Below, piece after piece: positions 1-6,431 of a DNA stretch of 14,954 bases. This DNA comes from DATKSS01 sp049582065. GTDB lineage: Bacteria > Chloroflexota > Dormibacteria > Dormibacterales > Dormibacteraceae. The position numbers and the translations under genes were made by a program. The DNA is taken from contig JBAUTF010000054.1 in the NCBI GenBank assembly GCA_049582065.1, positions 1 to 14,954 on the forward strand, written 5' to 3'. Within the stretch, counting starts at the first letter, position 1. Every line of letters starts with the position of its first letter. The notes under the pieces were generated by a model, which made no database searches, was not told the DNA's origin, and saw only the letters and a list, made by a program, of their open reading frames with translations.

Positions 1-242
1 CCGTCGTGGCGACCGTGACCGCTCCGGCGGCGGTCAAGCCGGCCGAGAAGTCGAGCACGGCTCCCCGACGGAGGCGGCGCAGGCGGCCCGCGTCGGCGTC
101 GAGCGCGAACGAAGGCGACCGTGGATCTCCCGCCGCGACCGCTTCGGAGCCGCCCACGGGCCGGCCTGATCCAGCCCCCGCGCCTGCCGAGCACCAGAAG
201 AGCCCGCTGAGCCGAGTGATCGGACGCCTGCGCCGGACGTAG
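1..242 (+). CDS. C-terminal tail of an unidentified protein, 5' end outside window
   Basis: The frame is open from the left edge (first full codon at base 3) to a TAG at 240-242. The roughly 79 visible residues are low-complexity: an Ala/Val/Lys/Pro stretch, a run of seven arginines near residue 22, then Ser/Ala/Pro-rich sequence ending in SRVIGRLRRT. A GTG at 6 could start a 78-residue protein, but I see no ribosome-binding context and the composition is that of a disordered basic tail. I therefore read it as the end of a longer gene. Basic, Pro/Ala-rich tails of this kind occur on DEAD-box RNA helicases, ribonucleases and ribosome-associated proteins, but nothing here identifies the family. 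It converges on ispH with a 20-bp gap that contains a palindrome. Confidence 0.55.
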   Translation, partial: VVATVTAPAAVKPAEKSSTAPRRRRRRRPASASSANEGDRGSPAATASEPPTGRPDPAPAPAEHQKSPLSRVIGRLRRT

Positions 243-251
243 GGGCTGCGA

Positions 252-266
252 CTAGTGGACCACTAG
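252..266. terminator. 15-bp perfect palindrome between two convergent genes
   Basis: CTAGTGGACCACTAG is a perfect inverted repeat: arms CTAGTGG and CCACTAG around a central A. It lies 9 bp after the plus-strand gene's stop codon and covers the TAG stop of ispH (263-265). As RNA it could form a 6-bp stem with a 3-base loop from either strand. There is no U tract on either side, so intrinsic termination is only weakly supported. A protein-binding palindrome is equally possible. Confidence 0.3.
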
Positions 267-1132
267 ACCGGGGCCTCCAGCGCCTCGAGGTACTCGATGA
301 CCCGCCGGGTCAGCTGGGTGGGGGTCGAAGCGCCGCTGGTGACGCCGACTTTCCTGGCTCCCTTGAACCAGCTCAAATCCATGTCCTCGAGATTGTCGAC
401 CAGGTAGGCCGGCTTGTGGCCGAGCTTTTTGACGACCTCGACGAGGCGCAGCGAGTTCGATGACCTCGGGCTGCCGACGACGATGACCAGGTCGACGTCC
501 TTGGCCGCCTCGACGGCCGCTTCCTGCCTCTCCTGCGTCGCGCGGCAGATCTCGTTGTGCACCTCGGCCTGCGGATAGCGTGACTTGACCCGGCCGATCA
601 GGTCCTCCGTGTCCCACACCGAGAGCGTCGTCTGGCAGGTGACCGCGATGCGGTCTCCCTTGAGGTCGAGCGCGTCGATGTCATCGGGCTCCTGGACCAG
701 GTGCACCCTGCCGGGAGCCTCGCCCACGACCCCCTCCGGCTCGGGGTGGCCTTTACGGCCGATGTAGACGACCTCATAGCCCTTCAGCGCAAGGTCCTTC
801 ACCAGCTCGTGCGTGCGCACGACGTCGGAGCAGGTGGCGTCGACAGGCGTCAGTCCCAGCTCCAGCGCCCGCTGCTTGACCAGTGGTGACACGCCGTGGG
901 CGGTGAAGATGACGGTCCCTTCGCGGATGTGGCTCAGCCCCGCCAGCCGGTCGGGCTGGTCGATCAGCGCGATCCCCTGCTGCTGCAGGTCGTCGGTCGC
1001 GTGGGTGTTGTGGACCAGCATGCCGAGCATGTGGACCGGCCCGTCGGTCTCCTCGCGCACCCGCTTGGCGATCCGAAACGCGTCCACCACGCCGTGGCAG
1101 TACCCCCGCGGGGTGATCTTGACGACCTGCAT
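263..1132 (-). CDS. ispH: 4-hydroxy-3-methylbut-2-enyl diphosphate reductase (IspH/LytB)
   Basis: Last enzyme of the MEP isoprenoid pathway: it reduces HMBPP to IPP and DMAPP with a [4Fe-4S] cluster in the cytoplasm. From the ATG at 1132 the protein is 289 residues, normal for the family. The three cluster cysteines are present: C12 in PRGYCHGVV, then DATCSD, then NEICRAT. Substrate-binding motifs are also there: HNTHATD, TAHGVSP, GHPEPEG, TCQTT, GSPRSSNS and SGAST. The reading frame stays open upstream to 1420, but that part is Pro/Arg-rich, hairpin-encoded and overlaps the next gene, so I reject it. GGAG sits directly before the ATG, unusually close, and an in-frame GTG lies four codons upstream. 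The PRGYCHGVVDA and GHPEPEGVVG signatures match the Bacillus-like subtype rather than the actinobacterial one. It is the last gene of the minus-strand run and is separated from it by 161 bp. Confidence 0.96.
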   Translation of the reverse strand: MQVVKITPRGYCHGVVDAFRIAKRVREETDGPVHMLGMLVHNTHATDDLQQQGIALIDQPDRLAGLSHIREGTVIFTAHGVSPLVKQRALELGLTPVDATCSDVVRTHELVKDLALKGYEVVYIGRKGHPEPEGVVGEAPGRVHLVQEPDDIDALDLKGDRIAVTCQTTLSVWDTEDLIGRVKSRYPQAEVHNEICRATQERQEAAVEAAKDVDLVIVVGSPRSSNSLRLVEVVKKLGHKPAYLVDNLEDMDLSWFKGARKVGVTSGASTPTQLTRRVIEYLEALEAPV

Positions 1133-1153
1133 CTCCGGAACCACTTTACGTGA

Positions 1154-1169
1154 GGCGTCCAGGGACGCC
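1154..1169. promoter_or_regulatory. 16-bp perfect inverted repeat upstream of ispH
   Basis: GGCGTCC-AG-GGACGCC is a perfect palindrome that ends 21 bp before the ispH ATG. On the minus strand it is followed by TAAAGT (1148-1143), a TAnnnT-type -10 candidate ten bases before the ATG. No good -35 is visible. It could be an operator or a 5' hairpin. The symmetry is certain and the function is inferred. Confidence 0.3.
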
Positions 1170-1191
1170 CTTGGCAGGTGCTCGTCACCAT

Positions 1192-1302
1192 CCCCCGGCC
1201 TTCGGCGGGCTCTCCCGCGCCGGGGGCGCGGGGGCCCCAGAGGAAGCGGGGAAGTGACAACCCCATGCCCCGGCTGCGCCGGGGAGTTCTCCGCTAGCGG
1301 GG
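1192..1302. repeat. GC-rich hairpin cluster, possibly a dispersed intergenic element
   Basis: This fills most of the 161-bp gap between the deacetylase and ispH and runs slightly into the deacetylase 3' end. An 8-bp outer stem pairs CCCCCGGC (1192-1199) with GCCGGGGG (1219-1226). Inside it lies a smaller stem, GCGGG/CCCGC. A second perfect hairpin pairs CCCCGGC (1268-1274) with GCCGGGG (1278-1284) around TGC. The palindrome CCGCTAGCGG (1291-1300) covers the deacetylase stop codon. There is no T tract, so a classical intrinsic terminator is unlikely. It looks like a repeat or processing element, but only one copy is in this window. Confidence 0.35.
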
Positions 1303-2100
1303 CAGTCCAGCGAACAGGTCGGCCTCGGGGAGCGATGACCCCGGCTTGCCGCGCGCCAGCTGGTAGTACTCGGTTCCGAACGCAAGCTCGTAGATCTGGC
1401 TCGCCATGGTCGCAAACCACGAGTTCGGGTCGTTCTGGCTCACGTGGGCCGCAAATGCCTGGCGCTTCCGTTCCACGTAATCATGGACGTCGACACGAGC
1501 GGTGACGAGCTCGTCAGGGGTGCCGGTGATGCGCATGTTCTGGTTCTGTGGCTGCGCCTCGGCCGGCATCTGGCGCATGAACTCTTCCATCATCGAGCGC
1601 GGGATCGCCGTGTAGTAGAGCTTTGCGGGCGACCAGCCCTCGCGCTGCAGCAGGTCCAGGGCGGCGTTCGTGACATGGTGGGCCTTGATGTGGTCGGGAT
1701 GTCCGTACACGCCGTCCTCGGCGTAAGTGACGACCACGTCAGGTCGCTCGTCGCGAATCACCGCCGCCAGCTTGCCCGCCGCTTCTTCCAGGCGCGCCTC
1801 GTGGAAAGAACGGGGGTCCTTGTTGTCGACCGTGTCGACCATCCCGGAGTCCCGGTAGCCGAGGATCTCGACCCGGTCCACGCCCAGGATGTCCGCGGCC
1901 GCCTTGAGCTCGGCGGTCCGGATCTCTCCAAGCCTTGGTCGCGAGGCCGCCTCGTCCATGTTGTGGATCTCGCCGACCTCCCCTCGCGTGGCCGTGACGA
2001 GGACCACGCGGTGGCCGTGCGCCTTCGCCTTCATCATCACACCTCCGGTCGAGATCGCCTCGTCGTCGGGATGCGCGTGGACCAGCAGCAGCGTACCCAT
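1294..2100 (-). CDS. PIG-L family zinc deacetylase, MshB/Mca-like
   Basis: 268-residue member of the PIG-L/LmbE family of zinc-dependent N-deacetylases. The N-terminal metal motif HAHPDDE (residues 8-14) gives ligands H10 and D13, with D12 as the likely general base. The third ligand is in YGHPDH (132-137). In actinobacteria the two best-known relatives are MshB, which deacetylates GlcNAc-inositol in mycothiol synthesis, and Mca, the mycothiol-conjugate amidase. The RDSGM motif (83-87) resembles MshB. The C-terminal EADLFAGL resembles both. The family assignment is secure but the substrate is not. It starts with an ATG immediately after the TAG of the HAD gene (0-bp gap), so it belongs to the same operon. 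The inositol synthase gene upstream in the same run is compatible with an inositol-glucosaminide substrate, but mshA, mshC and mshD are not in the window. Confidence 0.9.
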   Translation of the reverse strand: MGTLLLVHAHPDDEAISTGGVMMKAKAHGHRVVLVTATRGEVGEIHNMDEAASRPRLGEIRTAELKAAADILGVDRVEILGYRDSGMVDTVDNKDPRSFHEARLEEAAGKLAAVIRDERPDVVVTYAEDGVYGHPDHIKAHHVTNAALDLLQREGWSPAKLYYTAIPRSMMEEFMRQMPAEAQPQNQNMRITGTPDELVTARVDVHDYVERKRQAFAAHVSQNDPNSWFATMASQIYELAFGTEYYQLARGKPGSSLPEADLFAGLPR

Positions 2101-2907
2101 CTATCCGACCAACAGGTCAGCGAGCTGCTGGATTCCACCGTGCCCCGGGCCCGGTATCGTGCGATCCGCGGCGTCGACCACCTCCGCGTCCGAGCCCTCG
2201 ATCGCGACCCCGAGGCCGGCCCAGGCGATCATCGAGGCATCGTTGCGCCCGTCGCCCACCGCGACCGAATGCTCGCGGGAGACGCCCAGCCTCTCGCAGA
2301 GAAAGCTGAGAGCCGACGCCTTGTCGCTTTCGACGCTGGTGAACTCCAGGTAGGTCGGCATCGAGGTGGCGACGTTAAGTTTGCCCTCCCAGCCCTTGCG
2401 CGCGTCGGGCAGGACCTCCTCGAGCCTTTCTGCTGTGGCGACGATGACCAGCTTCGGCGTCGTCGGGCCCATCGCCGCATCGAGGTCTGGGACCACATGG
2501 ATCTCCATCCCCGCGTGGTCGGCGTACTCGTGGGCCTCAGGCCGGTCGCGCTCCACGATCAACATGTCGTCCCGATACGCCTGCACGTGCAGGTCGCGCT
2601 CGCGCGAGTACCGGATCACCTCCATCGCCAGGTCGTGCGCGACGCCGTGGTCGAGGAGTACCCCGCCGTCCGGCGTCCTGACCTCCGCGCCCTGGTAGCA
2701 AACGATCGGGCCGTCGAGGCCGAGACGCTGGACCCACGGCAGTGCGCCCGGGAAGGGACGCCCTGTGCACGCCACCACGGTGACGCCGCCCGCGACGATC
2801 CGATGCAGAGCCTGCACGTCCCGAGGGTCGAGGCTGAGCTTGAAGTCCAGGATCGTGCCATCGAGGTCCAGGGCCAGCAAGCGGTACCGGGTGGCGATCG
2901 AACCCAA
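2101..2907 (-). CDS. Cof-type HAD-IIB phosphatase
   Basis: 268-residue haloacid-dehalogenase hydrolase with a type IIB (Cof) cap. Motif I is LDLDGT with nucleophile D14 and acid/base D16. Motif II threonine is T48 in ACTGRPF, motif III lysine is K196 in ESDKASAL, and motif IV is VGDGRND (D219, N222, D223). The cap lies between motifs II and III, roughly residues 85-185, as in the Cof/YbiV group, which dephosphorylates sugar phosphates, FMN or similar small molecules. The exact substrate cannot be told. The start is a TTG at 2907, two bases after the TAG of the upstream dehydrogenase. No better start exists before the DLDGT motif, and only a weak purine-rich site precedes it. Translation is probably coupled to its neighbours on both sides. 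Confidence 0.9.
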   Translation of the reverse strand: MGSIATRYRLLALDLDGTILDFKLSLDPRDVQALHRIVAGGVTVVACTGRPFPGALPWVQRLGLDGPIVCYQGAEVRTPDGGVLLDHGVAHDLAMEVIRYSRERDLHVQAYRDDMLIVERDRPEAHEYADHAGMEIHVVPDLDAAMGPTTPKLVIVATAERLEEVLPDARKGWEGKLNVATSMPTYLEFTSVESDKASALSFLCERLGVSREHSVAVGDGRNDASMIAWAGLGVAIEGSDAEVVDAADRTIPGPGHGGIQQLADLLVG

Positions 2908-2909
2908 CT

Positions 2910-3893
2910 CTACTTCTTGACTTCGGGGTTCAAGAGGTTTGGTGGCCTCAAACCACGCAGCGCAGTCACCATGTTGCGCGCGGCCATCGCCGACATCTCG
3001 GAGCGGGTGCGAACAGTGGCACTGGCGATATGCGGCGCGAGCACGACGTTCGGCATCGCGATGAGGCCGGGATGCACGGCCGGCTCGCGCTCATAGACGT
3101 CCAGCGCCGCGCCGGCGATCTTCCTCGCCGTCAGAGCTTCGACCAGCGCGGCCTCGTCGACCACCGGGCCGCGCGAGGTGTTGATGAGGATCGCGCTGCG
3201 CTTCATCTGGTTGAACTGCGCGGTGCTCAAGAGGTGAAGCGTCTCTTTGGTAAGCGGCGTGTGGACCGTCACGAAGTCTGATTCCGCGAGCAGACGCCCG
3301 AGGTCGACGCGCGTGGCGCCCAGCTGCTCTTCCGCGTCGGGCGGCAGCGGGTGGGGGTCGTAATAGAGGACGCGCATGTTGAACCCCTTCGCCCGGTGTG
3401 CCACGCCCCGCCCGATGCGCCCGATGCCGACGATGCCGAGCGTGGCGCCGAAAATGTCGGTCCCCAGCATCATGTCGATCGCCCAGCCGCGATACTTGCC
3501 GGCCCTCGTGAAATTGTCGCCCTCCACGACCCGGCGCGCCGCGCACATCAGGAGCGTGAACGCGAAATCCGCCGTGGAGTCGTCCAGCACGCCCGGCGTG
3601 TTGGTGACCATCACCTGGTGCGCGGTTGCGGTAGGGACGTCGATGTTGTCGAAGCCGACGGCGACGTTGCTGACGATCTTCAGCCCCGGGCTCGACAGCA
3701 CCGTCTCGCGAATCGGGTCCATGAGCTGGCTCACGATGCCGACGCATCCCTCGGCCGCCTGGCGGATGCTGGCTTCGTCAAGCGGACGGCCCGCTGGGTA
3801 GGCGATGACGTCCGCGGCTTCGGCCAGTATGGCCGGGCCCGGGTCGAGGATCGGGTGCATCAGAAGGACTCGTGGCTTGCCGCCTGTGCTCAT
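2910..3893 (-). CDS. D-isomer 2-hydroxyacid dehydrogenase (glyoxylate/phosphoglycerate dehydrogenase-like)
   Basis: 327-residue NAD(P)-dependent dehydrogenase. The substrate loop is SNVAVGFDNID (75-85). The Rossmann dinucleotide motif is GIVGIGRIG (153-161). The catalytic triad is R241 in NTSRGPVVDE, E270 in DVYEREP and H288 in APHIAS. The length and the segment TPGVLDDSTADFAF fit the glyoxylate/hydroxypyruvate reductase branch. There is no C-terminal ACT or ASB domain, so this is not a long regulated SerA. The frame is open upstream to 4118, but that extension lies over the HD gene. The ATG at 3893 overlaps the HD gene's TGA in an ATGA junction and is clearly the start. Substrate could be glyoxylate, hydroxypyruvate or 3-phosphoglycerate; sequence alone does not decide. 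Confidence 0.92.
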   Translation of the reverse strand: MSTGGKPRVLLMHPILDPGPAILAEAADVIAYPAGRPLDEASIRQAAEGCVGIVSQLMDPIRETVLSSPGLKIVSNVAVGFDNIDVPTATAHQVMVTNTPGVLDDSTADFAFTLLMCAARRVVEGDNFTRAGKYRGWAIDMMLGTDIFGATLGIVGIGRIGRGVAHRAKGFNMRVLYYDPHPLPPDAEEQLGATRVDLGRLLAESDFVTVHTPLTKETLHLLSTAQFNQMKRSAILINTSRGPVVDEAALVEALTARKIAGAALDVYEREPAVHPGLIAMPNVVLAPHIASATVRTRSEMSAMAARNMVTALRGLRPPNLLNPEVKK

Positions 3894-4453
3894 GGATTCA
3901 GTCCCAGCTCCGGTGCAATCGGCTTCAGGGCATCGCGGACGAGCTCCACGTGCTCGTCGAAGGGTATACCGAGAAGCTCCGCGCCCGCGACGAGCTCCTC
4001 CCGGTGCACTCCGCGAGCGAATGCCTTGTCCTTCATCTTCTTGCGCACCGTACTGGGCTCGACCGAGGTCAACGACTTGTCTGGCTTGACCAGCGCGCAC
4101 GCAATGATGAACCCGCACATCTCGTCCACCGCATAAAGGGCCTTGCGCGCGTTGGTGTCGCGTGGGACGTTCAGGTAGTCGGCGTGGGAGGCGATGTCAC
4201 CGAGGATGTCCTCGGGCCAGCCTTTCTCGCGCAGCAGCGAGATCCCGCGCATCGGATGGAGGTCGAGGGTCGGGCCCGACTCGTAATCCCAGTCGTGGAT
4301 GAGGCCAAGCACCGCCCATCGCTCCTCGTCCTCGCCGAATCGCTTCGCGTAGGCGCGCATCGCTGCCTCGACGCTGCGCATGTGGCGGCGTAGCTGGTCG
4401 GTCTTCGTCATCGATGTGACGAGCTCCCATGCCTCGTCTCGAGTCGGCGTCAC
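3890..4453 (-). CDS. HD-superfamily phosphohydrolase, small stand-alone type
   Basis: 187-residue protein with a metal-binding HD domain. The HD doublet is in GLIHDWDYE, followed by HP, SHADYL and YAVDEMCGF with the distal aspartate. The conserved C-terminal stretch DKSL..VEPSTVRKKMKDKAFARGV is typical of the predicted HD hydrolases grouped as COG2316, whose substrate is unknown to me. I place the start at GTG 4453, which overlaps the hisC TGA in a GTGA junction. It has a strong Shine-Dalgarno AAGGAG eight bases upstream, inside the end of hisC. The frame is open further upstream to 4525 but that would overlap hisC without gain. The gene is tightly coupled to hisC before it and to the dehydrogenase after it. 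Confidence 0.88.
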   Translation of the reverse strand: MTPTRDEAWELVTSMTKTDQLRRHMRSVEAAMRAYAKRFGEDEERWAVLGLIHDWDYESGPTLDLHPMRGISLLREKGWPEDILGDIASHADYLNVPRDTNARKALYAVDEMCGFIIACALVKPDKSLTSVEPSTVRKKMKDKAFARGVHREELVAGAELLGIPFDEHVELVRDALKPIAPELGLNP

Positions 4454-5499
4454 TGCAATATCTCCTTGAGAGCAGCCAGCAGCTTCTCGTGCTGTTCGGA
4501 TGTCCCGATCGTGATCCGGAACCAACCCGCGATCGGCTCACGATCGTAATGGCGCACCAGGATCTTGCGCTCCCGGAGGGCGGCGGCGACCTCGGCTGCG
4601 GGACCTGGAGGCTTGACGAACACGAAGTTGGCCGCCGACGGAACGAGCTCGAAACCCATGTCCTCCAGCGCAGTGCTCAGCGCAGCTCGGTTCGCGACGA
4701 CCTCGTCCACGAGCTTCTGGTGGTAGCGGTCATCCTCGATCGCAGCCACCGCAGCCACGATCGCAAGCCGGTCGACGTTGTAGGAATCCTTGACCGAGTC
4801 GAGAGCGGCGATCACGGCCGGGTCGCCCAGCGCGAAGCCAATGCGAAGCCCGGCCAGCCCGTACGACTTGGAGAAGGTGCGGAGCAGCACGAGATTGTCG
4901 TGCGAGCCCAGGAGGGCCAGGCACGAACGAGGCGCGAAATCGACGTACGCCTCATCGATCGCCACGACTCCCGGCGAATTCGCGACCGCCGCTTCGATGG
5001 CGGCCTGGGCGAAGAGGGCGCCCGTGGGCGAGTTGGGGTTGACGATGAATTTCAGTGGCGCCGGGTCTGAGGCGAGGCTCGGCGGGAGCTCCCACGGCAG
5101 CTCGCTCGGGTGCGTCGAGGGGATCGCCCCGTGAATCCGGCAGAGGGGCTCGAGCAGCGGGTAGGTCGGTGTCGGGTACGCGACCCGGTCGCCCGCGTCG
5201 GCGAATGCGCGAAAGCACATCTCGATGAGCTCGTCGCCGCCGTTGGCGACCGTCACCTGCGCCGGGTCGAGACCGAAGCGCTTGGCGATCGCGCGTCGCG
5301 CGGGCGCGGCGGTCGGGCTCGGATACAACCTCAGCGAGTCGCCGGCCGCCTTCTTGATCGCCGCGACCACGCGAGGCGAGGGAGGCAGCGGCGACTCGTT
5401 GGTGTTGAGCTTGACCCACCCCTCGCCGTCGGGCGGTTGCTCGCCCGGGATGTACGGCTGGAAGCCTTCGAGGCCCTTCCTCAGGATGCTTTTCGGCAT
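4450..5499 (-). CDS. hisC: Histidinol-phosphate aminotransferase family (HisC), fold-type I PLP enzyme
   Basis: 349-residue class I/II aminotransferase of the HisC type. The N-terminal signature is YIPGEQP and LNTNESPLPPSP. The PLP-contact motifs are NPNSPTG (154-160) and DEAYVDF (182-188). The Schiff-base lysine is K211 in TFSKSYGLAGLRIGF. The carboxylate-binding arginine is R328 in WFRITIGT. It would catalyse the histidinol-phosphate/2-oxoglutarate step of histidine synthesis, but HisC-like enzymes also serve as aromatic aminotransferases, and no other his gene is here. The ATG at 5499 lies 19 bp inside the end of holB, and the upstream sequence has no clear Shine-Dalgarno, so translational coupling is likely. 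The stop overlaps the HD gene start. Confidence 0.9.
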   Translation of the reverse strand: MPKSILRKGLEGFQPYIPGEQPPDGEGWVKLNTNESPLPPSPRVVAAIKKAAGDSLRLYPSPTAAPARRAIAKRFGLDPAQVTVANGGDELIEMCFRAFADAGDRVAYPTPTYPLLEPLCRIHGAIPSTHPSELPWELPPSLASDPAPLKFIVNPNSPTGALFAQAAIEAAVANSPGVVAIDEAYVDFAPRSCLALLGSHDNLVLLRTFSKSYGLAGLRIGFALGDPAVIAALDSVKDSYNVDRLAIVAAVAAIEDDRYHQKLVDEVVANRAALSTALEDMGFELVPSAANFVFVKPPGPAAEVAAALRERKILVRHYDREPIAGWFRITIGTSEQHEKLLAALKEILQ

Positions 5500-6431
5500 T
5501 CGAGGAGAAACGTCTCAAAGGCGAGGCGCGGGCTGACGTTCTGCTCCAGGAAGCCGAGCGTGTCATAGGAGAGCTCGAGGAGCCTCGCCCAGCGCCCCTG
5601 CTCCGGACCGCGGCTCGCCACCATGCGGCGGCGCAGCTCGACCTGCCAGCTCGCCATCGCGAAAAGCGCCGGATCCTCCTCGTCGCCTTCGCTGCGCCGC
5701 CAGCCCATCTGGGCCGAGTCGAGTTCCGACGCGACCTGCAGCGGCACGTCGGCCGGCGCGCCGAAGACCTCCTCGAGCCGGCGGGTCCAAGCCTGGTGCA
5801 GCTCCACGACGGCCGGGTCCTTGGCGCGCCGCATCGCCCAGCCGGGACGCCCACCCGCGAGCTCGGCCACCAGGCCCGCGCGCGCCGGTTCGACACCATG
5901 CGCCACGAGCAGCTTCTCGATCTCATGCGCCGGCACCGGATGGAAGAACAGGCGCTGGCAGCGCGACACGACGGTGGGAAGCACGACGAACGGGTTGAGG
6001 CTCGGTGTGGTCAGGACGATGACGCGGTGCGGGTGGGGCTCTTCCAGCGTCTTCAGCAGAACGCCCTGGTCCTGGTCGCGGAGTCGCCCGACGTTGACCA
6101 GGAGCGCGACGCGGCGTGATCCGATCGCGGGCTTGAGGTTGAGAAAAGCCTGCAACGTGAGCTCGTGGAGCTCAGGCGGCTTTTCCGGGAGGAGTCGGAT
6201 CTCGTTGATCGATAAGGGCTTGACGCGGTCGTCCTCCCAGTAATCGGGATGCCGGGCCAGGGACGCCTCGGGCAGGAGAGCCGCTGCGAGAGAGCGCGCG
6301 GCGGTCGACTTGCCCAGCCCGGACTCACCGATGAACAGGTACGAGTGCGCCAGGCGGTCGGACTCGACTTGCGAGCGCAGCTGGTCCAGGGCCTGGTTGT
6401 GGCCCGCGATCCCGGCGAACGGATCCGTCAT
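5481..6431 (-). CDS. holB: DNA polymerase III clamp-loader subunit delta prime
   Basis: 316-residue AAA+ protein of the delta-prime/tau clamp-loader family. Walker A is GESGLGKS (35-42). LLKTLEEP (125-132) is the family hallmark. The SRC motif with the arginine finger is at 156-158 in TVVSRCQRLFF. It begins with the usual delta-prime segment, GIAGHNQALDQLRSQVESDRLAHSYLF in outline. Two things are odd. The zinc-module cysteines normally found between Walker A and the next helix are absent; the region reads LPEASLARHPDYWE. The Walker B acidic pair normally seen before LLKTLEEP is replaced by LLVNVGRLRDQDQG. It may therefore be a structural, non-hydrolysing subunit, as delta-prime often is. The ATG overlaps the pgsA TGA (ATGA), and hisC starts inside its 3' end. 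Confidence 0.88.
   Translation of the reverse strand: MTDPFAGIAGHNQALDQLRSQVESDRLAHSYLFIGESGLGKSTAARSLAAALLPEASLARHPDYWEDDRVKPLSINEIRLLPEKPPELHELTLQAFLNLKPAIGSRRVALLVNVGRLRDQDQGVLLKTLEEPHPHRVIVLTTPSLNPFVVLPTVVSRCQRLFFHPVPAHEIEKLLVAHGVEPARAGLVAELAGGRPGWAMRRAKDPAVVELHQAWTRRLEEVFGAPADVPLQVASELDSAQMGWRRSEGDEEDPALFAMASWQVELRRRMVASRGPEQGRWARLLELSYDTLGFLEQNVSPRLAFETFLLECRKAS

Noticed and set aside
1133..1420. Upstream in-frame extension of ispH by 96 codons
   Set aside because: It is Pro/Arg-rich, encoded by the hairpin spacer, overlaps the deacetylase gene, and has no match to IspH, which starts normally at 1132.
1444..3096. 550-codon open frame on the plus strand
   Set aside because: It is antisense to the deacetylase and HAD genes, which carry complete family motifs; its translation is low-complexity and matches nothing. 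It is a high-GC shadow.
2910..3893. Full SerA (D-3-phosphoglycerate dehydrogenase) with ACT domain
   Set aside because: The protein ends after the catalytic/NAD domains at 327 residues; there is no regulatory domain, so a specific serA assignment is not supported.
3894..4118. Upstream in-frame extension of the 2-hydroxyacid dehydrogenase
   Set aside because: It lies antiphase over the HD gene and the ATGA junction at 3890-3893 gives a normal-length protein.
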